Positions 1 to 5,689 of a stretch of DNA of 5,689 nt are shown one piece after another. The stretch lies in contig JAUYGW010000146.1 of assembly GCA_030690245.1 (NCBI GenBank), forward strand, positions 1 through 5,689, read 5' to 3'. Both the position numbers and the translations under genes were made by a program. A model generated the notes under the pieces. That model had not been told where the DNA came from. It saw only the letters and a program-made list of their open reading frames with translations, and did no database searches. This DNA is from Gallionella sp. GTDB taxonomy: Bacteria > Pseudomonadota > Gammaproteobacteria > Burkholderiales > Gallionellaceae. Position 1 is the stretch's first letter; the number at the start of each line of letters is the position of its first letter.

Positions 1-270
<270 letters not shown>

Positions 271-275
271 ACACA

Positions 276-341
276 GAGAGTTAGTGAGTAGAGAGTGGGG
301 AGCAGCTTTTCCCACTTCTTACTTCCCACTTCCCACTCACC
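276..341. repeat. Imperfect inverted repeat made of 7-base units, between rpoB and rpoC
   Basis: The spacer is purine-rich in its left half and pyrimidine-rich in its right half. Arm 284-302 can pair with 322-340: 17 of 19 positions pair, including two G-U, with A-C mismatches at 290/334 and 292/332, and a 19-base loop. Both arms have a 7-base period. On the + strand the left arm reads AGTGAGT (283-289), AGAGAGT (290-296), GGGGAGC (297-303). On the - strand the right arm reads GGTGAGT (341-335), GGGAAGT (334-328), GGGAAGT (327-321), AAGAAGT (320-314). It holds no reading frame of its own. It could be a small dispersed intergenic repeat or a local expansion; the window contains only one copy. 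Transcribed within the rpoBC mRNA, it would form a stable hairpin ending 6 bases before the rpoC ribosome binding site. Confidence 0.75.
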
Positions 342-346
342 AGATT

Positions 347-352
347 TAGGAG
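347..352 (+). promoter_or_regulatory. Ribosome binding site of rpoC
   Basis: TAGGAG lies 6 bases before the ATG at 359. It is a good Shine-Dalgarno match at suitable spacing and supports this start for rpoC. It sits just outside the spacer hairpin, whose stem ends at 340, so it should stay accessible. Confidence 0.85.
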
Positions 353-358
353 TTTTAC

Positions 359-3300
359 ATGAAATCATTGCTGGATTTGTTCAAACAGGTCACACAAAAA
401 GAAGAATTTGACGCGATCAAGATTGGTCTTGCATCGCCGGAAAAAATCCGTTCGTGGTCTTACGGCGAAGTCAAGAAACCGGAAACCATCAATTACCGCA
501 CCTTCAAGCCGGAGCGCGATGGATTGTTTTGCGCCAAGATTTTCGGGCCGGTGAAAGATTACGAATGCCTGTGCGGCAAGTACAAGCGTTTGAAACATCG
601 CGGCGTGATCTGCGAAAAATGCGGCGTGGAAGTTACCTTGTCCAAGGTACGTCGTGAACGCATGGGGCATATCGAACTGGCCAGCCCGGTTGCACATATC
701 TGGTTCCTGAAGTCGCTGCCCTCGCGTCTCGGCATGGTGCTGGACATGACTCTGCGCGATATCGAACGTGTGCTGTATTTCGAAGCCTATGTGGTTACGG
801 AGCCCGGCATGACCCCGCTGAATCGCGGCCAGTTGTTGTCGGAAGACGACTATCTCGCGAAAACAGAGGAATATGGTGACGAATTCACCGCGATGATGGG
901 CGCGGAAGGCGTTCGTGCGCTGTTGAGCGGCCTGGATGTGACCGGTGAAATCGAAATCATTCGCGCAGATCTGGCGGCAACCGGTTCGGAAACCAAAATC
1001 AAAAAATACGCCAAGCGCCTGAAGGTGCTTGAAGCATTCAATGCGTCCGGCATCAAGCCGCAGTGGATGGTGCTGGAAGTGCTGCCGGTACTGCCGCCGG
1101 AACTGCGTCCATTGGTACCGTTGGACGGCGGACGTTTCGCGACCTCCGACCTCAACGATTTGTACCGTCGCGTGATCAACCGCAATAACCGTCTGCGTCG
1201 CCTGCTTGAATTGAAGGCGCCGGACATCATCGTACGCAACGAGAAGCGCATGTTGCAGGAAGCCGTGGACTCTTTGCTGGACAATGGCCGCCGCGGCAAG
1301 GCGATGACCGGCGCGAACAAGCGCCAGCTGAAATCCCTGGCCGACATGATCAAGGGCAAGAGCGGGCGCTTCCGCCAGAACTTGCTGGGCAAGCGCGTGG
1401 ACTACTCCGGCCGTTCGGTGATCGTGGTGGGGCCGCAGCTGAAGCTGCACCAATGCGGTCTGCCGAAGAAGATGGCGCTGGAATTGTTCAAGCCGTTCAT
1501 CTTCAGCAGGCTTGAAGCGATGGGTCTGGCGACCACCATCAAGGCCAGCAAGCGCATGGTGGAAGCCGAAGAACCGATCGTGTGGGATATTCTCGAAGAA
1601 GTGATCCGCGAACATCCGGTGCTGCTGAACCGCGCGCCGACCTTGCACCGCCTGGGTATTCAGGCATTTGAGCCGATGCTGATTGAAGGCAAGGCGATTC
1701 AATTGCATCCGCTGGTCTGTTCGGCATTCAATGCCGACTTCGACGGCGACCAAATGGCGGTACACGTGCCGTTGTCGCTGGAAGCGCAGATGGAGTGCCG
1801 CACTTTGATGCTGGCATCCAACAATGTGCTGTCACCTGCGAACGGTGAACCAATCATCGTTCCGTCGCAGGACATCGTGCTGGGGTTGTACTACATGACC
1901 CGTGAAAAGATCGGTGCGCTGGGTGAAGGTTCGCTGTTTGCCAATATCGCCGAAGTGTCACGTGCCTACGAGACGCGCGAAGTCGAGTTGCAAGCCAAGG
2001 TGGTAGTGCGTCTCAAGGAGTTCCACAAGGACGAGGAAGGTCAGTCAGCAGAAAAGCTGGTTCGCTACGAAACCACTGTGGGCCGTGCCTTGCTGTCCGA
2101 AGTGCTGCCCGCCGGTCTGCCGTTTGCGCTGATCAACAAGGCGCTCAAGAAAAAAGAAATTTCGCGCCTGATCAACGCCAGCTTCCGCCAATGCGGCCTG
2201 CGCGATACCGTGATCATGGCGGACAGGCTGATGTATACCGGTTTCACCTACGCGACGCGCGCGGGCATCTCGATTTCCGTGGACGATATGCTGATGCCGC
2301 CGAAAAAGAATGAGCTGATCAGTGCGGCGGAAAAGGAAGTACATGAAATTCACACCCAGTACACTTCCGGCCTGGTGACTGACGGCGAACGCTACAACAA
2401 GGTGGTGGACATCTGGGGCCGTACCGGCGACCAGGTTGCCAAGGCGATGATGGAGCAGCTGGGCAGCGAAGCGGTGATTGATCGTGTTACCGGCCAACCC
2501 CGCATGGAAAATGGCAAGCCGATGATGCAGGAGTCGTTCAACTCCATCTACATGATGGCCGACTCCGGTGCGCGCGGCTCGGCCGCACAGATCCGTCAGC
2601 TGGCTGGAATGCGCGGCCTGATGGCCAAGCCGGACGGTTCGATTATCGAGACCCCGATTACCGCGAATTTCCGCGAGGGGCTGAACATGCTGCAGTACTT
2701 CATCTCCACGCACGGCGCGCGCAAGGGCTTGGCGGATACCGCGTTGAAGACCGCTAACTCCGGCTATCTGACCCGCCGCCTGGTGGATGTCACGCAAGAT
2801 TTGGTGGTGATTGAGGACGATTGCGGTACCGACAACGGCACCGCGATGAAGGCTATCGTTGAAGGCGGTGAAGTCATCGAGGCATTGCGTGAGCGTATTC
2901 TCGGTCGCGTGGTCAGCGCCGACGTAGTCAATCCAGAGACCGCCGAAACGCTTTATGAAGCGGGTGTCCTGCTCGACGAAGCGGCAGTGGAGCGTATCGA
3001 GGTGTTGGGTATCGACGAGGTGCGCGTGCGCACTCCGCTGAATTGTGAAACACGCTTTGGCTTGTGCGCCAAGTGTTATGGCCGCGATCTGGGCCGTGGC
3101 GGCATGATCAATGTGGGCGAAGCGGTGGGCGTGATTGCTGCTCAGTCTATCGGCGAACCGGGTACCCAGTTGACCATGCGCACCTTCCACATCGGCGGCG
3201 CGGCCTCGCGTACTGTCGTGGCCAGCCAGGTGGAAAGCAAATCCAACGGTGTGTTGAAATACAGCCAGAATATGCGTGTGGTGGCCACCGTGCGCGGTGA

Positions 3301-4600
3301 ATTGATCGTCGTGGCGCGTAGCGCCGAGGTGATCATCGCCGACGATCATGGTCGTGAACGTGAACGCCACAAGGTGCCCTACGGCGCGGCCTTGACCGCC
3401 AAGCAGGGTGATACCGTGCGCGCCGGCTTGGTCTTGGCAACCTGGGATCCGCACACCCGTCCGATCGTCACCGAATACGCTGGGAAGGTAAGCTTCCAGA
3501 ATGTTGAAGAGGGTGTGACTGTCGCCAAGCAGATCGATGATGTGACGGGCCTGTCCACGCTGGTCGTGATCGACCCCAAGCAGCGCGCGGGTACGCAAAG
3601 CAAGACCGTGGTGCGCCCGATGGTGCGCCTGATTGACGATGCGGGTCAGGAAGTCAAATTGGCGGGCACTGAAACATCGGTCAGCGTGACACTGCAAACC
3701 GGCTCCATCATCACCGTTGAAGACGGTCAGCATGTCGGAGTGGGTGACGTGTTGGCGCGTATTCCGCAGGAAAGCAGCAAAACGCGCGACATTACCGGCG
3801 GCCTGCCGCGCGTGGCCGAGTTGTTCGAGGCGCGCGTGCCCAAGGATGCGGGTATGCTGGCCGAATGCACCGGCACGGTTTCGTTTGGCAAGGACACCAA
3901 GGGCAAGCAGCGCTTGGTGATCACCGACGTAGACGGCATTGCCAATGAGTTCCTGATCTCCAAGGAAAAGCACGTGCTGGCGCATGATGGCCAGGTGGTG
4001 AACCGCGGCGAAATGATCGTGGATGGCCCGGCAGACCCCCACGATATCCTGCGCCTGCTTGGCGTGGCTGCACTGGCTCGCTACATCACTGACGAAGTGC
4101 AAGAAGTGTACCGTTTGCAAGGCGTGAAGATCAGCGACAAGCACATCGAGGTGATTGTGCGCCAGATGCTGCGCCGCGTGCAAATCAGTGATGTGGGCGA
4201 AACCCGCTTTATCACCGGCGAACAAGTCGAACGTGCCGATCTATTGGTGGAAAACGAAAAAATGTTTGCCGCAGGCAAAAATCCAGCGAGTTTTGTTGAT
4301 GTGCTGCTGGGTATTACCAAAGCCTCGCTGTCCACCGATTCGTTCATTTCTGCGGCATCCTTCCAGGAAACTACGCGTGTATTGACCGAAGCGGCGATCA
4401 TGGGTAAGCGCGATGATTTGCGTGGCCTGAAGGAAAATGTCATCGTGGGTCGTTTGATCCCAGCTGGTACGGGATTGGCTTACCACACCACGCGACGCAA
4501 ACAGCGTTTGGGCATCGATGTGGTGGAAGGGCATGAGTTGCAAGGGGCGGATGTGCTCGCGCCGGGTGAATTGCTTGACACTCCTGGTGTTTCTCAATAG
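359..4600 (+). CDS. rpoC: DNA-directed RNA polymerase subunit beta'
   Basis: This 1413-residue protein is the largest polymerase subunit and forms the active site together with beta. The first zinc site is C70, C72, C85 and C88. The catalytic NADFDGD motif is at 458-464, with the Mg-binding aspartates at 460, 462 and 464; R425 and N458, which recognise the incoming NTP, are present. All of this has E. coli numbering. The bridge helix region ([21 protein letters not shown]) precedes the second zinc site, C822, C896, C903 and C906. The trigger loop includes M940 and H944, equivalent to E. coli M932 and H936. The SI3 insertion follows at roughly 950-1140, and the C-terminal part contains RLIPAGTG. 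E. coli beta' has 1407 residues. The +8 shift between the NADFDGD motif and the second zinc site is explained by extra residues within about 710-725. The start ([10 protein letters not shown]) matches the family N-terminus and has a good ribosome binding site. There is no frameshift or intein. Confidence 0.99.
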   Translation: MKSLLDLFKQVTQKEEFDAIKIGLASPEKIRSWSYGEVKKPETINYRTFKPERDGLFCAKIFGPVKDYECLCGKYKRLKHRGVICEKCGVEVTLSKVRRERMGHIELASPVAHIWFLKSLPSRLGMVLDMTLRDIERVLYFEAYVVTEPGMTPLNRGQLLSEDDYLAKTEEYGDEFTAMMGAEGVRALLSGLDVTGEIEIIRADLAATGSETKIKKYAKRLKVLEAFNASGIKPQWMVLEVLPVLPPELRPLVPLDGGRFATSDLNDLYRRVINRNNRLRRLLELKAPDIIVRNEKRMLQEAVDSLLDNGRRGKAMTGANKRQLKSLADMIKGKSGRFRQNLLGKRVDYSGRSVIVVGPQLKLHQCGLPKKMALELFKPFIFSRLEAMGLATTIKASKRMVEAEEPIVWDILEEVIREHPVLLNRAPTLHRLGIQAFEPMLIEGKAIQLHPLVCSAFNADFDGDQMAVHVPLSLEAQMECRTLMLASNNVLSPANGEPIIVPSQDIVLGLYYMTREKIGALGEGSLFANIAEVSRAYETREVELQAKVVVRLKEFHKDEEGQSAEKLVRYETTVGRALLSEVLPAGLPFALINKALKKKEISRLINASFRQCGLRDTVIMADRLMYTGFTYATRAGISISVDDMLMPPKKNELISAAEKEVHEIHTQYTSGLVTDGERYNKVVDIWGRTGDQVAKAMMEQLGSEAVIDRVTGQPRMENGKPMMQESFNSIYMMADSGARGSAAQIRQLAGMRGLMAKPDGSIIETPITANFREGLNMLQYFISTHGARKGLADTALKTANSGYLTRRLVDVTQDLVVIEDDCGTDNGTAMKAIVEGGEVIEALRERILGRVVSADVVNPETAETLYEAGVLLDEAAVERIEVLGIDEVRVRTPLNCETRFGLCAKCYGRDLGRGGMINVGEAVGVIAAQSIGEPGTQLTMRTFHIGGAASRTVVASQVESKSNGVLKYSQNMRVVATVRGELIVVARSAEVIIADDHGRERERHKVPYGAALTAKQGDTVRAGLVLATWDPHTRPIVTEYAGKVSFQNVEEGVTVAKQIDDVTGLSTLVVIDPKQRAGTQSKTVVRPMVRLIDDAGQEVKLAGTETSVSVTLQTGSIITVEDGQHVGVGDVLARIPQESSKTRDITGGLPRVAELFEARVPKDAGMLAECTGTVSFGKDTKGKQRLVITDVDGIANEFLISKEKHVLAHDGQVVNRGEMIVDGPADPHDILRLLGVAALARYITDEVQEVYRLQGVKISDKHIEVIVRQMLRRVQISDVGETRFITGEQVERADLLVENEKMFAAGKNPASFVDVLLGITKASLSTDSFISAASFQETTRVLTEAAIMGKRDDLRGLKENVIVGRLIPAGTGLAYHTTRRKQRLGIDVVEGHELQGADVLAPGELLDTPGVSQ

Positions 4601-4617
4601 AATTCGCAACCTTTTTT

Positions 4618-4665
4618 CCGTCGCAGTGGATGGTTGTTCAAGTCATATTGCGTCGGCGTTTTTTT
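4618..4665 (+). terminator. Terminator-like hairpin with T-run after rpoC
   Basis: CCGTCGCA (4618-4625) faces TGCGTCGG (4649-4656). This gives CCG/CGG and CGCA/TGCG pairing with one central T-T mismatch and a 23-base loop. Two bases later comes a run of seven T (4659-4665). The position, 17 bases after the rpoC stop, and the T-run fit a Rho-independent terminator. The mismatch and long loop suggest a weak or partial one, which would lower but not abolish readthrough from rpoBC into rpsL. It is not bidirectional, because the bases before the stem are T rather than A. Confidence 0.5.
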
Positions 4666-4700
4666 ATAGATTTGATTTTTAATGAAATTTCAGACATTTT

Positions 4701-4706
4701 AGGGTG
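4701..4706 (+). promoter_or_regulatory. Ribosome binding site of rpsL
   Basis: AGGGTG lies 8 bases before the ATG at 4715. It is a moderate Shine-Dalgarno match in an AT-rich leader (4657-4714). I found no convincing -35/-10 pair in this leader. TTGATT (4672-4677) has only a poor -10 candidate 17 bases downstream, so a separate rpsL promoter cannot be called. Confidence 0.7.
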
Positions 4707-4714
4707 TATAGATA

Positions 4715-5092
4715 ATGCCAACCATTAATCAGTTGATCCGCAAACCGCGTGTCGCAATTGTAGAAAAGAGTAAAGTGCCTGCTCTTGCAGGTTCCCCGCA
4801 AAAGCGTGGAGTGTGCACCCGCGTGTACACCACCACTCCAAAGAAACCTAACTCCGCGCTGCGTAAAGTAGCCAAGGTTCGCCTGACTAACGGCTTTGAG
4901 GTGATCAGCTACATCGGCGGCGAAGGGCATAACTTGCAGGAACACTCGGTGGTGTTGCTGCGCGGCGGTCGCGTTAAGGATCTACCGGGTGTGCGTTATC
5001 ACATGGTGCGCGGTAGTTTGGATACGGCTGGCGTTAAAGACCGTAAGCAATCCCGCTCCAAGTATGGCGCGAAGCGTGCCAAAAAAGCATAA
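4715..5092 (+). CDS. rpsL: 30S ribosomal protein S12
   Basis: This 125-residue basic protein (E. coli has 124) sits at the decoding centre of the 30S subunit and takes part in tRNA selection and fidelity. The conserved core is all present: [20 protein letters not shown], then [24 protein letters not shown] and [14 protein letters not shown]. Counting the initiator Met, K43 and K88 are the wild-type residues at the classical streptomycin-resistance positions, and P91 is also wild type. This predicts no S12-based streptomycin resistance. D89 is the aspartate that RimO methylthiolates in E. coli. Three of the four E. coli cysteines are replaced (S27, A53, T104) and only C34 remains; I take this as neutral variation. 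The start matches the family N-terminus (MPTINQL). It is the first gene of the str cluster, with rpsG 30 bases downstream. Confidence 0.99.
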   Translation: MPTINQLIRKPRVAIVEKSKVPALAGSPQKRGVCTRVYTTTPKKPNSALRKVAKVRLTNGFEVISYIGGEGHNLQEHSVVLLRGGRVKDLPGVRYHMVRGSLDTAGVKDRKQSRSKYGAKRAKKA

Positions 5093-5113
5093 TTTTAAGC
5101 ATTAATAATTTTC

Positions 5114-5117
5114 GAGG
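5114..5117 (+). promoter_or_regulatory. Ribosome binding site of rpsG
   Basis: GAGG lies 5 bases before the ATG at 5123, within the 30-base AT-rich gap after rpsL. It supports the start beginning MPRRREV, which is the standard S7 N-terminus. Confidence 0.75.
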
Positions 5118-5122
5118 TTGAT

Positions 5123-5593
5123 ATGCCAAGACGCAGAGAAGTACCCAAACGCGAAGTCCTGCCAGATCCAAAATTCGGCAATCAGGATTTGTCCAAGTTC
5201 GTAAACGTATTGATGACGGCGGGCAAGAAGTCGGTTGCCGAGCGCATCCTGTACGGCGCGCTGGAGCAAATTGGCAAGAAGACCGGGAAAGATGCGATCG
5301 AAGTGTTCAACCTGGCCTTGACCAATGCCAAGCCGCAGGTGGAAGTGAAAAGCCGTCGTGTCGGCGGTGCGAACTATCAGGTTCCGGTTGAAGTGCGGCC
5401 TTCCCGCCGCATGGCTTTGTCGATGCGCTGGTTGCGCGAAGCTGCGCGCAAGCGCGGTGAAAAATCCATGGGTATGCGTCTGGCCGGCGAGTTGATCGAC
5501 GCGTCCGAAGGCCGCGGCGGTGCGGTGAAGAAGCGTGAAGAAGTGCACCGTATGGCCGAGGCAAACAAGGCTTTCTCACATTTCCGTTTCTAA
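5123..5593 (+). CDS. rpsG: 30S ribosomal protein S7
   Basis: At 156 residues this is the usual bacterial S7 length. S7 binds the 3' major domain of 16S rRNA, starts assembly of the 30S head and lines the E site and mRNA exit. Recognisable segments are [19 protein letters not shown] at the N-terminus, [20 protein letters not shown], then [27 protein letters not shown] and the C-terminal [15 protein letters not shown]. It is intact. In E. coli, S7 represses its own operon by binding a longer rpsL-rpsG spacer of about 100 bases. The spacer here is only 30 bases, too short for that structure, so any S7 feedback would have to work differently. fusA follows after 46 bases. Confidence 0.99.
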   Translation: MPRRREVPKREVLPDPKFGNQDLSKFVNVLMTAGKKSVAERILYGALEQIGKKTGKDAIEVFNLALTNAKPQVEVKSRRVGGANYQVPVEVRPSRRMALSMRWLREAARKRGEKSMGMRLAGELIDASEGRGGAVKKREEVHRMAEANKAFSHFRF

Positions 5594-5628
5594 TCGGAAC
5601 ACTGCAGTTTTAATCAGAATATATAGTT

Positions 5629-5631
5629 AGG
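5629..5631 (+). promoter_or_regulatory. Short ribosome binding site of fusA
   Basis: AGG within TTAGGT lies 8 bases before the GTG at 5640. It is a weak match, but its position agrees with the homology-based GTG start, and no in-frame ATG near it would give the family N-terminus. Confidence 0.6.
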
Positions 5632-5639
5632 TATCCACC

Positions 5640-5689
5640 GTGGCACGCAAAACTCCAATCCAACGCTATCGCAATATCGGCATCAGTGC
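5640..5689 (+). CDS. fusA: Elongation factor G, first 16 residues (3' end outside window)
   Basis: From GTG at 5640 the frame reads MARKTPIQRYRNIGIS and runs off the window end. This is the EF-G N-terminus, just before the P-loop (normally AHIDAGKTT), which lies outside the window. EF-G is the GTPase that moves tRNAs and mRNA through the ribosome after peptide bond formation. Its place directly after rpsG is the standard str operon order (rpsL-rpsG-fusA-tuf), so a tuf gene probably follows. The start codon is GTG rather than ATG, which is common for this gene. Although only 16 residues are visible, they and the context make the call secure. Confidence 0.95.
   Translation, partial: MARKTPIQRYRNIGIS

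Noticed and set aside
365..1765. A 466-codon open frame on the - strand at the start of rpoC
   Set aside because: Same situation: antisense to conserved beta' sequence, His/Gln-rich composition, no family resemblance. It is explained by codon bias.
2045..4225. A 726-codon open frame on the - strand inside rpoC
   Set aside because: It lies wholly antisense to a strongly conserved gene. Its product is rich in His, Ala and Gln, as expected from the reverse of GC-biased codons, and has no recognisable domain.
4672..4716. Possible promoter for rpsL (TTGATT at 4672, GATAAT at 4711)
   Set aside because: The two boxes are 33 bases apart and GATAAT overlaps the rpsL start codon. No pair with 16-18 base spacing has a good -10, and AT-rich leaders give such matches by chance.
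4789..4814. S12 residues around position 27, where E. coli has Cys and this protein has Ser
   Set aside because: The rest of the protein is fully conserved, including C34, K43 and K88. S12 is not known to me as a zinc-binding protein in bacteria, so this looks like neutral variation.
5601..5608. Perfect 8-base palindrome ACTGCAGT between rpsG and fusA
   Set aside because: It has no loop and no T-run after it. An 8-base palindrome is readily expected by chance and there is no sign of an operator or terminator.

Overview
This window is a conserved housekeeping locus on the + strand: the 3' end of rpoB, complete rpoC, rpsL and rpsG, and the first 50 bases of fusA. That is the junction of the RNA polymerase operon (rpoBC) and the str ribosomal operon. 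All genes point the same way. Coding density is very high, and no stretch over 300 bases lacks a gene.

The source is a proteobacterium, most likely a betaproteobacterium. RpoC is collinear with E. coli beta' and carries the large insertion (SI3) after the trigger loop. S12 starts MPTINQL and EF-G starts MARKTPIQRYRNIGIS, both of which look betaproteobacterial. I lean towards Nitrosomonadales (Gallionellaceae-like) from general resemblance only, without any database comparison. The rpoC-rpsL linkage also occurs in Pseudomonas, so gene order alone does not settle the class.

Layout: 1-270 is the RpoB C-terminus. 271-358 is a spacer that is almost filled by a long imperfect inverted repeat built of 7-base units. 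359-4600 is rpoC. 4601-4714 is an AT-rich spacer holding a terminator-like hairpin with a T-run. 4715-5092 is rpsL, then a 30-base gap, then rpsG at 5123-5593. After a 46-base gap, fusA begins with GTG at 5640.

The products work together in gene expression. Beta and beta' form the catalytic core of RNA polymerase. S12 and S7 are parts of the 30S decoding centre and head, and EF-G drives translocation. No mobile gene, CRISPR array, tRNA or undescribed system is visible. The coding content is ordinary, and the only unexplained structure lies in the two larger spacers and one short RpoC insertion.
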